61,599 nucleotides of DNA, taken from assembly GCA_017428115.1 (NCBI GenBank), contig JAFRRK010000018.1, positions 1-61,599 on the forward strand. Direction: 5' to 3'. Source of the DNA: Bacteroidales bacterium. Its GTDB lineage: Bacteria > Bacteroidota > Bacteroidia > Bacteroidales > P3. Below are positions 7,903 through 16,773 of the stretch, piece after piece; position 1 is the stretch's first letter, and each line of letters opens with the position of its first letter. The position numbers and the translations under genes are program-made. A model generated the notes under the pieces. The model saw nothing but the letters and a program-made list of their open reading frames with translations. It was not told the origin of the DNA and did not search any database.

Positions 7903-10755
7903 ATGATTAGCAACAATTTCACACCGAGGCACAATGGTGTCTCCAAACCTGCTGACGAAGAGAAAATGCTGAAGGAAATCGGCGTTAGCTCGATGGACGA
8001 ACTTATCGACAAGGCTGTTCCTGCCGCCATCCGCCTGAAAGAGCCGATGCCAATAGCCGACGGCATCAACGAGTATGAGTTCCTCAACCGCTGTCGCTCG
8101 CTAGCCAAGAAGAACAAGGCCTACAAGACCTATATCGGCATGGGCTATTACGGCACCATCACGCCCGCTGTCATCCAGCGCAATGTGTTTGAGAACGCAG
8201 GCTGGTACACCGCCTACACACCTTATCAGACCGAGATCAGCCAGGGCCGCCTGGAGGCTTTGATGACCTACCAGACCATGGTGGCCGATATGACCCACAT
8301 GCCTATGGCCAACGCCAGCCTGCTGGACGAGGCCACCGCCGGCGGCGAGTGCATGCTGATGTTCTATGCCAGCCGCAGCCGTCAGGCCCAGAAGGATGGC
8401 GTGAACAAGATATTTGTCGACAACGGAGTGCTGCCTCAGACCCTCGACGTGATGCGTACCAACGCTGCTCCTCGCAACATTGAGATTGTGACGGGCAACG
8501 TCAAGGACTTCGATTTTGATGCCGCCAAGTATTTTGCCGTGGTGGTGCAGAATCCCAACCAGTTTGGCGAGGTGTGCGACTATAGCGAGTTTATTGCCAA
8601 GTGCCACGAGAAGGGTATCTTTGTGGGTATGGCCACCGACCTGATGGCCCTGGCCATGGTGAAGACCCCCGGCGAGATGGGTGCCGACTGCGCCTTCGGC
8701 AGCAGCCAGCGTTTCGGTCTGCCTATGGGCTTCGGCGGCCCCCATGCGGGTTTCTTCGCCTTCACCGAGACCTTCAAACGTGCCTTCCCCGGCCGCATCA
8801 TCGGCTGGAGTGTTGATGTGAAGGGAAATCCCGCACTGCGTATGGCCCTGGGCATGCGCGAGCAACACATCAAGCGCGACAAGGCCACTTCCAACATCTG
8901 CACCGCCTCGGCCCTGCAGGCCATCATGAGTGGTTTCTATGCAGCCTGGCACGGCCCCGAAGGCATTAGCCGCATTGCCGGCAACATCCATGCCATCGCC
9001 ACCGTGCTGGAACGCGAGCTGATGAAGTATGGCTACAAACAGCACAACCGCGCTTTCTTCGACACGCTGGCACTGCAGTGCCCCGTGAAGACCGACGTGG
9101 TGAAGAAAGTGGCACTGGAACATGGCATCAACTTCCGCTATATCTGTGAAGAGTGCATCGGCATCAGCATCGACGAGACCACCTCGAAGGAGGATGTCAA
9201 CGAGATTATCACCGTCCTGGCCACCGCCGCCGGCAAGACTCCCGAACTGCTGCAGTGCAACGGTTGCTGCTGTTCCACTGCCTCGCTGCCTGCCAACCTG
9301 ACCCGCCAGACACCCTACCTGACCCACAGCGTGTTCTCGAAATATCACAGCGAGACCGAGATGATGCGCTACATGAAGAAGCTGGAGGTGAAAGACCTCA
9401 GCCTCAACCGCGCCATGATACCGCTGGGCAGCTGCACCATGAAGCTGAACGCTGCCGCCGAGATGCTGCCCCTGAGCTGGAGCCAGTTTGGCTGCATCCA
9501 CCCCTTCGCTCCCGCCGACCAGACCGAGGGTTGGAACGAGCTGATTAACGAGATGGAAGACCTGCTGGCCATCGTCACCGGTTTTGCCGGGGTGAGCCTG
9601 CAACCCAACTCGGGTGCTGCCGGAGAGTATAGCGGCCTCACCGTCATCCGCAACTATCACATCGACCAAGGCCAGCCCAATCGCAATGTCTGCCTCATTC
9701 CCGCCAGTGCCCACGGCACCAATCCCGCCAGCGCGGCCAAGGCCGGCATGACGGTTGTGGTGGTGAAATGCAACGACCGCGGCGATGTGGACATTGACGA
9801 CCTCAAGGCCAAGGTGGAGCAGTATAAGGACAACCTGGCCTGCATCATGATCACCTATCCCTCGACCCACGGAGCTTTCGAAGAGGGCATCCTCGAAATC
9901 ATCGACATCATCCACGGCGCAGGCGGACTGGTATATATGGACGGTGCCAACATGAATGCCCAGATAGGCATCACCAGCCCTGGCCACATGGGTGCCGATG
10001 TGTGCCACCTGAACCTGCATAAGTCGTTTGCAGGTCCTCACGGTGGCGGCGGTGCCGGCGTAGGTCCTATCGCTGTCAGTGCCAAGCTGCTCGACTTCCT
10101 GCCTAAGCACAGCCAGGTGGAGGTGGGCGGCAAGAAGGGCAACGCCATGGCCGCCGCACCTTACGGCAACGCGCTGCTGTTCCCCATCAGCTACGGCTAC
10201 CTGCTGATGCTGGGCGGCAACGGCCTTACCGAGGCCACCAAGCACGCCATCCTCAACGCCAACTACCTGCGCGCCCGCCTGCAGAAGTACTACAAGATAC
10301 TCTACACCAACAAGAACGGCATGTGCGGACACGAGATGATTGTTGACTTCAGCGAGTTCAGCCTCAAGGTGAGCGTTGGCGACATCGCCCGCCGTCTCGA
10401 CGACTACGGCTTCCACGCCCCCACGGTGGCTTTCCCCGTCCACAACACCCTGATGGTGGAGCCCACCGAGAGCGAGCCGCTCAGTGAGCTTGACCGCTTC
10501 TGCGATGCACTCATCAGCATCCGTCAGGAGATTGACGACGTGATGACCGGCAAGTACGACGAGAAGAACAACCCCATCGCCAACGCACCCCACACCATGC
10601 AGGTGGTCTGCGCCGACGAGTGGAACTATCCCTACAGCCGCCAGGTGGCCGCCTTCCCGCTGCCCCACGGCGACAAGTACTGGCCGACCATCAGCAAGAT
10701 CGACGACGCCTACGGCGACCGCAACCTCCAGCCCGTCTGGCCCGCCGAGGAATAA
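7903..10755 (+). CDS. gcvP: Glycine dehydrogenase (decarboxylating), P-protein, single chain
   Basis: P-protein of the glycine cleavage system: a PLP enzyme that decarboxylates glycine and passes the aminomethyl group to lipoyl-GcvH. At 950 residues it is the fused single-chain form rather than split gcvPA/gcvPB. The N-terminal half has YIGMGYYGTITPAVIQRNV and PYQTEISQGRLEAL. The C-terminal half has GSCTMKLNAAAEM, SAHGTNPASA and the PLP-lysine motif HLNLHKSFAGPHGGGG (lysine near residue 707). No gcvT, gcvH or lpd lies next to it, so the other subunits are elsewhere. It has its own promoter (7825-7856) and a strong terminator, and so is monocistronic. Codon use is GC-rich and biased, as in highly expressed genes of this genome. 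Confidence 0.97.
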   Translation: MISNNFTPRHNGVSKPADEEKMLKEIGVSSMDELIDKAVPAAIRLKEPMPIADGINEYEFLNRCRSLAKKNKAYKTYIGMGYYGTITPAVIQRNVFENAGWYTAYTPYQTEISQGRLEALMTYQTMVADMTHMPMANASLLDEATAGGECMLMFYASRSRQAQKDGVNKIFVDNGVLPQTLDVMRTNAAPRNIEIVTGNVKDFDFDAAKYFAVVVQNPNQFGEVCDYSEFIAKCHEKGIFVGMATDLMALAMVKTPGEMGADCAFGSSQRFGLPMGFGGPHAGFFAFTETFKRAFPGRIIGWSVDVKGNPALRMALGMREQHIKRDKATSNICTASALQAIMSGFYAAWHGPEGISRIAGNIHAIATVLERELMKYGYKQHNRAFFDTLALQCPVKTDVVKKVALEHGINFRYICEECIGISIDETTSKEDVNEIITVLATAAGKTPELLQCNGCCCSTASLPANLTRQTPYLTHSVFSKYHSETEMMRYMKKLEVKDLSLNRAMIPLGSCTMKLNAAAEMLPLSWSQFGCIHPFAPADQTEGWNELINEMEDLLAIVTGFAGVSLQPNSGAAGEYSGLTVIRNYHIDQGQPNRNVCLIPASAHGTNPASAAKAGMTVVVVKCNDRGDVDIDDLKAKVEQYKDNLACIMITYPSTHGAFEEGILEIIDIIHGAGGLVYMDGANMNAQIGITSPGHMGADVCHLNLHKSFAGPHGGGGAGVGPIAVSAKLLDFLPKHSQVEVGGKKGNAMAAAPYGNALLFPISYGYLLMLGGNGLTEATKHAILNANYLRARLQKYYKILYTNKNGMCGHEMIVDFSEFSLKVSVGDIARRLDDYGFHAPTVAFPVHNTLMVEPTESEPLSELDRFCDALISIRQEIDDVMTGKYDEKNNPIANAPHTMQVVCADEWNYPYSRQVAAFPLPHGDKYWPTISKIDDAYGDRNLQPVWPAEE

Positions 10756-10775
10756 TTTTGAGTAATTAATATTAG

Positions 10776-10829
10776 AAGTAAAAACTAAAAGGTATTATGC
10801 AACTCTCTAATACCTTTTAGTTTTTACTT
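10776..10829 (+). terminator. Perfect 22-bp hairpin after gcvP
   Basis: The arms 10776-10797 and 10808-10829 are exact reverse complements over 22 bp (outer AAGTAAAAAC, inner GGTATTA) around a 10-base loop. The descending arm ends in TTTTTACTTT. It lies 21 bases after the stop and 22 bases before the next gene, and so insulates gcvP from the ADP-ribosylglycohydrolase gene. Confidence 0.8.
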
Positions 10830-10851
10830 TCTGCCTTTTATTATTGACAAT

Positions 10852-12102
10852 ATGACTGACCACAAGAACTATCCTGCACTGATTGGTGCCATTGCGGGGG
10901 ACACGATTGGCTCTATCTATGAGTTTAACAACACCAAGCGCACCGACTTTGTGCTGCTACAGCCAGGCATGAACTATACCGACGACTCGCTGATGACGTT
11001 GGCTGTGGCCAACTGGCTGTATGCCAGAGATGGGGCCGGACTATCCTACGGCGAAGATGAGATTCTGTTGACAGAATTGATGCGTTCTATTGCCAAGGAC
11101 TACCCCTGTCCGATGGGCGGCTATGGCGGACGTTTCAAGCAATGGCTTCAAGCCAACTCACCCAGTCCTTACAACAGTTGGGGCAACGGCTCGGCCATGC
11201 GGGTGAGTGCCGTGGGCTATGCCGCTGCCACGTTGGAGGAGGCATTGGACCTGGCCGAACTCAGTGCCGCCGTCACCCACAATCACCCCGAAGGCATCAA
11301 AGGTGCCCAGGCCACTGCCGCTGCCATCTTCATGGCTCGAAAGGGAAGCACTAAGGAGGAAATCATCGACTACGTGGAGCAGCATTTCGGCTACGACCTT
11401 CACCGCAACTGCGACGAGATACGCCCCACCTATCATTTCGACGAGAGCTGCCAAGGCACTGTGCCCGAAGCTATTGTTGCATTCATCGACAGCCACGACT
11501 TCGAGAGTGCCATGCGGCTTGCCGTCTCGCTTGGTGGCGACAGCGACACGCTGGCATGTATCACAGGCGGCATTGCAGCGGCGTACTATAACGACATTCC
11601 ACAGGCAATTGTGGAATTTGTGGCCAATAACCTTCCAACGGATTTGGTGACTGTGGTCAATCGTTTCTGTTCTCATTATGGTTATAAAACCATTGACCAG
11701 CCTTCGCGCCATCGGGGTGACCGCATCACACCTGCGCATATCACCAACTTGAAACCCAACGAGGTGTTTGTCTTTGGCAGCAATTTGGCTGGTTTTCATG
11801 GCGGTGGGGCTGCGCGTATTGCCCATGCCAAGTTCGGTGCCATCTGGGGACAGGGTGTGGGAATGCAAGGACAGAGCTACGCCATTCCTACGATGCAAGG
11901 TGGAGTAGAAACTATCAAGCCCTTTGTAGACCAATTCATCGACTACGCCCGTCAAAACCCCATTTTCCGTTTCTATGTCACCCGCATCGGCTGTGGCATC
12001 GCTGGCTTCACCGATGAGGAGATTGCCCCGCTGTTTCGCGAAGCCGTGGATGTGGAAAACATCTGCCTGCCTACCGAGTGGTGGGCGCTGCTGGATAGGT
12101 AA
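10852..12102 (+). CDS. ADP-ribosylglycohydrolase fused to a C-terminal macro-like domain
   Basis: A 416-residue fusion. Residues 5-280 form an ADP-ribosylglycohydrolase (DraG/ARH, PF03747) fold that removes ADP-ribose from proteins or small molecules. Metal-binding motifs are visible: GAIAGDTIGSIYEF, YTDDSLMT (D44, D45) and GGDSDTLACI (D230, D232). Residues 290-416 form a separate domain with NEVFVFGSNLAGFHGGGAAR and GQGVGMQGQSYAIPT, which resembles the macrodomain-like A1S_2505-type family and would bind ADP-ribose or a related nucleotide. Two ADP-ribose-handling modules in one chain suggest reversal or sensing of ADP-ribosylation, as an inference. It is convergent with the next minus-strand gene, with 3 bases between them. 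Confidence 0.85.
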   Translation: MTDHKNYPALIGAIAGDTIGSIYEFNNTKRTDFVLLQPGMNYTDDSLMTLAVANWLYARDGAGLSYGEDEILLTELMRSIAKDYPCPMGGYGGRFKQWLQANSPSPYNSWGNGSAMRVSAVGYAAATLEEALDLAELSAAVTHNHPEGIKGAQATAAAIFMARKGSTKEEIIDYVEQHFGYDLHRNCDEIRPTYHFDESCQGTVPEAIVAFIDSHDFESAMRLAVSLGGDSDTLACITGGIAAAYYNDIPQAIVEFVANNLPTDLVTVVNRFCSHYGYKTIDQPSRHRGDRITPAHITNLKPNEVFVFGSNLAGFHGGGAARIAHAKFGAIWGQGVGMQGQSYAIPTMQGGVETIKPFVDQFIDYARQNPIFRFYVTRIGCGIAGFTDEEIAPLFREAVDVENICLPTEWWALLDR

Positions 12103-12105
12103 CAA

Positions 12106-13599
12106 CTACTGATAGTACTCTATCTCGCGGCGGGCGACGGTGCGGTGTTTCTGGCGGAGTCGTGTCCAGTTGCCGTGGCTGTCATAGTGCCAACGGTAGT
12201 GGTGGGGAGTGGGACGGTGGCGGTGGTCTTTGTAGCGCGAGCCGGTGACGTTGCCATGACGGTCGAGATAGTAGCAAATCACGTCCTGAGAGTAGTTGTT
12301 GAAGGTATACCGCATATTCCGCTGGTCGTCGTAGACGTGGGTGGCTCCATTGTCTATATAGGAATGGTCATCGTACCAGTTGTATTCCAGCCAAGAAACT
12401 ATTCGCCCAAGGCTGTCATATTGAGTCAGCGTGGTATCGCTATCATGGATTACACAGATTTCGCGCCCAGCACTGTCTAGATAAACATGATAGAGGAAAT
12501 GCTCTTTTGTAATATAGCCGTTGCCGAAGATTGAATCGACCACATCGTCGCGATAGGCAAGTAACATGATGAAGTCCCTTTCCTCGCGATATAGGTCATC
12601 CAAATGACTTATACCAAAGAAGAAGATTGAGGTGTCAGCATGGTCTGGAATGAGAGCATGAAGTTCATTGCCAAAGATATGCTTGGTATCTTTTATGGCG
12701 TAATATGTGTCCACATATCGTTTGTCGTAGCCGTAGTCGGTGCGTGTGTAATACAAAATGTCAACAAGTGTAGAGTCGGAAATCTCTATTGCCAGGCGAG
12801 GCCATCCGTCGCTGTCATAGAGGTAACTGCGTATGGTAGTTTGACTGTGGGAGTCCCACCCTATTTGTTGTATGTGTTCAAGGGTTGTCCTGCCGAGGGT
12901 GTCGAACTGCACAAATGTTTCATACTTGGTTTTATGGGTGTAATAGTCGTACCACGTCACACGTAAGCTGCGGACGCGCCCATGCAGCTCATAGTCGTTA
13001 GGGAAAGCAGCAGGGAAAGGGGGATTTATGGTCATGTGGTTGTGCCAGTAGGCAAGGGCATGTGTGTCGATGCCGTGGTGACTGTGCAACTCGGCACGGG
13101 CGCCTGTCACAGAGTCTATGATTGGCAAATGGAGGAAGGCGACATTTTCTTCAAGCGAGTGGTCGTAGTTGATACCCTTGGTAGGGGTGGGGTTGTAGTT
13201 GGGATTGGAATGGGGATACTGTTTCCAATACTCCTTATACTTCTTAATCTCCTTCTTCACGCCCAGTGGCCGCCCATGCTTGTATCGCCAATAGGTGGTG
13301 AGAATGAGTCCCGACATGTCGTCGGGATGGTAGAGCCCTCTCTTTTCAAAGTAGTACTGAAGTCGCGAGCTGCCCCAAAGCCCCCAGTTGTTGCGTATCC
13401 ACATGCCTAAGCCGAAATGTGCGCCACTACAAAATTCCTTTTCTGTCATTGACAGGATACGTTGCTGCGTACTATCGGGCAGCAGGGTGTCGAGTGTGCG
13501 ATGGCAGTCGGCCAGGTTCTTAGGGATATAGACCTTGTTCTGCTTTTGGACGAAAGCCATCAAGGGAATGAGAAGGAGGACAATTACTAGCCGTCTCAT
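12106..13599 (-). CDS. Secreted protein with DUF6794 N-terminus and YD-like repeats
   Basis: A 497-residue protein with signal peptide MRRLVIVLLLIPLMAFVQ. Residues 25-105 match the DUF6794 pattern: IPKNLADCHRTLDTLL, FGLGMWIRNNWGLW, YYFEKRGLYHPDDMSG and LTTYWRYKHG. The remainder carries YD/RHS-like strands (YLYDSDGWPRL, QYDSLGRIVSW, YDDQRNMRYTF, YDSHGNWTRLRQ). There is no toxin or RHS shell, and the role is unknown. It is the last gene of the minus-strand run that begins at ruvX, 12 bases after the rhomboid gene. Its repeats resemble those at 3648-4457 and 31708-32670. Confidence 0.85.
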   Translation of the reverse strand: MRRLVIVLLLIPLMAFVQKQNKVYIPKNLADCHRTLDTLLPDSTQQRILSMTEKEFCSGAHFGLGMWIRNNWGLWGSSRLQYYFEKRGLYHPDDMSGLILTTYWRYKHGRPLGVKKEIKKYKEYWKQYPHSNPNYNPTPTKGINYDHSLEENVAFLHLPIIDSVTGARAELHSHHGIDTHALAYWHNHMTINPPFPAAFPNDYELHGRVRSLRVTWYDYYTHKTKYETFVQFDTLGRTTLEHIQQIGWDSHSQTTIRSYLYDSDGWPRLAIEISDSTLVDILYYTRTDYGYDKRYVDTYYAIKDTKHIFGNELHALIPDHADTSIFFFGISHLDDLYREERDFIMLLAYRDDVVDSIFGNGYITKEHFLYHVYLDSAGREICVIHDSDTTLTQYDSLGRIVSWLEYNWYDDHSYIDNGATHVYDDQRNMRYTFNNYSQDVICYYLDRHGNVTGSRYKDHRHRPTPHHYRWHYDSHGNWTRLRQKHRTVARREIEYYQ

Positions 13600-13611
13600 T
13601 GTCAGGGATAA

Positions 13612-14220
13612 TTAGAAACGCGAGAAGGGGTGCTTACGCCAGTAGAGGATGAGTAGCAGGCCGAAGAGCATGCCGCCCAGGTGGGCGAAGTGTGCCACGC
13701 CGTCGGCACGGAAGAGGCCTTCCAGCAGCTCGATGGCGGCATAGCCGATGACAAACCATTTGGCCTTGATGGGCATAAGGAAGTAGAGATAGATGCGCTC
13801 GTTGGGGAAGGTCATGCCGAAAGCCAGCAGGATGCCGTAAACAGCACCCGAGGCACCCACGGTGACACCCCAGCCGGGCACCAACAGGTTGCAGAGTCCA
13901 GCACCTATACCGCAGACAAGATAGTAGAACAAGAACCGCCTTGAGCCCCAGAAGTTCTCTAACACATAGCCAAACATCCACAAGGCAAACATATTAAAGA
14001 AGATATGCTCAATATTGGCATGCATGAACATATAGGTAATCAGCTGCCAGATGCGGAAACGCCCTGTGGGAATGGCGTTGAGGGCACACATTGAGGTGAT
14101 GTTGGCATAGCCATAGCGTTCCAAAACCACCGTTGCCATGAAAACGATTACATTAATTATCAATAGATTCTTCACCACAGTGGGAAGCATCTTGAATCCT
14201 TGGGGTGCGTATTGTGCCAT
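13612..14220 (-). CDS. Rhomboid family intramembrane serine protease
   Basis: A 202-residue protein with about six membrane helices. Rhomboid signatures are present in order: the HxxxN-type motif HIFFN (residues 72-76), the nucleophile in GASGAVYG (S124) and the partner histidine in HFAHLGGM (H180). The catalytic dyad is therefore complete. Rhomboids cut membrane proteins within or next to the bilayer; the substrate is unknown. The gene lies 152 bases after mutL and 12 bases before the DUF6794 gene, in the same direction. The intervening mutL gap carries a simple GAATTGA repeat. Confidence 0.92.
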   Translation of the reverse strand: MAQYAPQGFKMLPTVVKNLLIINVIVFMATVVLERYGYANITSMCALNAIPTGRFRIWQLITYMFMHANIEHIFFNMFALWMFGYVLENFWGSRRFLFYYLVCGIGAGLCNLLVPGWGVTVGASGAVYGILLAFGMTFPNERIYLYFLMPIKAKWFVIGYAAIELLEGLFRADGVAHFAHLGGMLFGLLLILYWRKHPFSRF

Positions 14221-14222
14221 TG

Positions 14223-14247
14223 GAATTGAGAATTGAGAATTGAGAAT
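14223..14247. repeat. Short tandem GAATTGA repeat
   Basis: GAATTGA is repeated three times and followed by GAATT, immediately upstream of the rhomboid start. Similar AT-rich GAATT-type strings occur in other gaps of this window, so this looks like background intergenic repeat. Confidence 0.6.
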
Positions 14248-14372
14248 TTGGGTGGAATCCTTAATAAAGTATGGATTAAGAATTAGGAACTAAGAAAATA
14301 TAATAATGACTTTTTTTTACTTCCACTTATTTTCTCTTTAACCATTAATAAAAATATTATATTCTTTAAAAT

Positions 14373-16181
14373 CTAAACTATCAGTTTGTTTGGTGGGATT
14401 ATCGCCATAGTCTTTTTGCCGCTGGGGCTGACATGTGGCACTGGACAACAGAATAGGTCTGCCACTAGCTGCTGCATCTCGGCCTGCTCTAGCGGAGTGC
14501 CAGCCTTCACTGCCATTTGCCGTGCCATAGAACGACATAGGCATTGCCGCCTGTCGGAGAATTTCTGCATCATGGTGCCTTTGTATTCTGTCAATATCTG
14601 ATCGAACAAGGACTGTAGTTCGCTGTCTTTTATTTCTGCCGGTGTTGCTGAAACCACAAAAGTGGTCTGCCCGATAGTTCCTATCACAAAACCCTGTTTT
14701 TCAAGATCGGGAATCAGTTCTGAGAAAATGTCGGCATCGGCAGGTGAGAATTGGCAATTGACGGGGAAGAGCAGTTGCTGTGCCACGGCCTTACCCTCGG
14801 TGCTCATCAATCGGTCGTAGACGACACGCTCGTGGGCGGCTTGTTGGTCGATGACCAGCAGACCCGACGGCATTGTGCTGACGATGTAGCTACCCATCAG
14901 CTGCAGGCAGGGCTGGACGCTAGTGCCAGGTTGTGCTGTTTCGGCTTGGGGAATGAGGGTCTGTCGTTCCTCGTGGGTTGTTGCCGCAGGCTCATTATTC
15001 GCCTCTTTAAGGTCAAAGAAAGAGGTCCACTGGCTACCTTTTGTGCGACCGAAATCACCGTCCTTGCTTGTCGACTTAAACGGGTTGTAGGCGGGATTAT
15101 AGTGCACTTGTGGCTGTTTTGGCACATAGCCCTTGGGGGCAGGGGGGAAGTCGACTTCTTGAATAGGATTAAACTCCAATTCAGTAGCCAGGCCAAACTG
15201 TCCCAACGCCCGCTTGGTGGCAGCGCGCAGGATGGTGAAGAGAGCCGACTCGTCGATAAACTTCACCTCGGTCTTCGTGGGGTGGATATTGATATCGATA
15301 CGTGAAGGGTCCACCTCAAGATGTAGAAAATAGCTGGGGTAGTAGTGGTCTGGTATCAGGTCGGTATAGGCCTTCTCCACCGCCGCGTTGAGTGCGGGGT
15401 GCTTAATGAAACGGTGGTTTACAAAAAGATATTGCTCCCCACGGCTTTTGCGGGCGTATTCGGGCTTAGAGACGTAGCCGTGAACATTTACCACATCGGT
15501 TGACTCATCTACAGGGTACAGCCGCTCACGGTAGTTCTGTCCATACATTTGTGCTATACGCTCGGCAAAATTCCCCCCATGCAGGTCGTAAAGCAGCTTG
15601 CCATTATGGTAGAAGGTATAGTCGATGGTATAGTTGATGAGTGCCACCCGCTTAAATATCTCCTCGATATGACTCAGCTCAATGCTGTCTTTTTTAAGGA
15701 AGTTGCGTCGAGCGGGGACATTATAGAAAAGATTCTTCACCGCTATCGAGGTGCCGTTGGGGCAGCTGCATGAGCTTTGACTTTTAATGTCGCTTCCCTC
15801 AATAATCACCTGTGTGCCTAGATCGTTGTCGTGCATCTTGCTCCTCAGCTCCACCTGTGCTATGGCCGCTATCGATGCCAAAGCCTCACCCCTGAAACCC
15901 ATGGTATGTATGGCAAAGAGGTCGTCGGCCTTGTGAATCTTAGAGGTGGCGTGACGTTCAAAACAAAGGCGTGCGTCGCTGTCGCTCATGCCGCAGCCGT
16001 TGTCTATCACCTGTATCAGCGTACGCCCCGCATCCTTCACAATCAGCTGTATCTTTGTAGCCCCGGCATCCAACGCATTTTCCAGCAGCTCCTTCACCGC
16101 TGATGCGGGACGGTCCACCACCTCGCCTGCGGCTATTTGGTTGGCCACACTGTCGGGAAGAATATTGATGATGTCGGGCAT
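14373..16181 (-). CDS. mutL: DNA mismatch repair protein MutL
   Basis: MutL couples MutS mismatch recognition to downstream repair. The 602-residue protein starts MPDIINILPDSVANQIAAGEVV, the typical MutL opening. GHKL ATPase motifs follow: ELLENALDAGATKI, DNGCGM and TMGFRGEALASIAA, then the transducer domain with HPTKTEVKF. The C-terminal dimerisation/endonuclease region has DQQAAHERVVYD where nicking MutLs have DQHAX2EX4E, so the His and the last Glu are replaced by Gln and Asp. A Cys/His segment near the end (CCPVPHVSPSGKKT) is the other metal-site region. It lies in the ruvX-def-lipoprotein-mutL run, 41 bases after the lipoprotein gene. Confidence 0.97.
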   Translation of the reverse strand: MPDIINILPDSVANQIAAGEVVDRPASAVKELLENALDAGATKIQLIVKDAGRTLIQVIDNGCGMSDSDARLCFERHATSKIHKADDLFAIHTMGFRGEALASIAAIAQVELRSKMHDNDLGTQVIIEGSDIKSQSSCSCPNGTSIAVKNLFYNVPARRNFLKKDSIELSHIEEIFKRVALINYTIDYTFYHNGKLLYDLHGGNFAERIAQMYGQNYRERLYPVDESTDVVNVHGYVSKPEYARKSRGEQYLFVNHRFIKHPALNAAVEKAYTDLIPDHYYPSYFLHLEVDPSRIDINIHPTKTEVKFIDESALFTILRAATKRALGQFGLATELEFNPIQEVDFPPAPKGYVPKQPQVHYNPAYNPFKSTSKDGDFGRTKGSQWTSFFDLKEANNEPAATTHEERQTLIPQAETAQPGTSVQPCLQLMGSYIVSTMPSGLLVIDQQAAHERVVYDRLMSTEGKAVAQQLLFPVNCQFSPADADIFSELIPDLEKQGFVIGTIGQTTFVVSATPAEIKDSELQSLFDQILTEYKGTMMQKFSDRRQCLCRSMARQMAVKAGTPLEQAEMQQLVADLFCCPVPHVSPSGKKTMAIIPPNKLIV

Positions 16182-16222
16182 TACTGCAATTCGGGGTTGA
16201 TATTGTGTTGGGGCACTATTCT

Positions 16223-16747
16223 TTACTGAGCTATCAGAAGCGAGTCGTTGGCGTGTTCTAAGATGTCGGCCAACATCTCCTCGGGGCTCATGCCGATACG
16301 GGGTAGCATCATGCGGGTCTGCTCGGCCATGTAATGGTCGGGATACTTGGCTAGAAACTCCTCGTATGCCGCCCGGGCCTCATCTATCTGGCTGTTTAGT
16401 TCTAGGGCATTGCCTTTTAGAAAATAGCACATCGGCACCTCCTCGTAGTCGGGATACTCGTTAATGACACGGTCGAACAGCGACAATGCGCGGTCGGTGT
16501 GCAGCACATTGCTTTGCATATCGGCGGCTTTCATCAAATATTGGGGCGACAGCGAGTCGCCGGGATACTTGTCGGCAAACGCAACATACATCTCTGTCAG
16601 CTGGTCGGCCGTATTGGGGTCGGCAGCGATAGCCGACTCAAATATTGAGTCCTCAAAATTCTCAATCTGGTCAATGCGTTTCTCTCTCGAGGGGCCGCAA
16701 GCCACCATCAGGATAGTGGCAAAAGCTAATATAGCTATCTTTTTCAT
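16223..16747 (-). CDS. TPR-containing lipoprotein
   Basis: Taken from the ATG at 16747, which gives the signal MKKIAILAFATILMVAC with the lipid cysteine at residue 17. An upstream ATG at 16771 abuts the def stop and would add eight residues before the signal. The 174-residue protein has TPR-like pairs (DQLTEMYVAFADKYPGDS, RALSLFDRVINEYPDYEEV, IDEARAAYEEFLAKYPDHYMAEQ), spaced as in outer-membrane-associated TPR lipoproteins of the YbgF/BamD kind. Its partner is not evident. It lies between def and mutL in the same run. Confidence 0.85.
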   Translation of the reverse strand: MKKIAILAFATILMVACGPSREKRIDQIENFEDSIFESAIAADPNTADQLTEMYVAFADKYPGDSLSPQYLMKAADMQSNVLHTDRALSLFDRVINEYPDYEEVPMCYFLKGNALELNSQIDEARAAYEEFLAKYPDHYMAEQTRMMLPRIGMSPEEMLADILEHANDSLLIAQ

Positions 16748-16773
16748 TTTTTTATTGGGTGATATAAACATAT

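Noticed and set aside
8101-10668. 855-residue reading frame antisense to gcvP
   Set aside because: It is the mirror of a GC-biased, highly expressed gene; the translation is Val/His/Gly/Ala-rich low complexity with no family motifs, while gcvP on the other strand is certain.
11158-12105. 315-residue reading frame antisense to the ADP-ribosylglycohydrolase gene
   Set aside because: It lies wholly over a confidently assigned gene and has no recognisable features.
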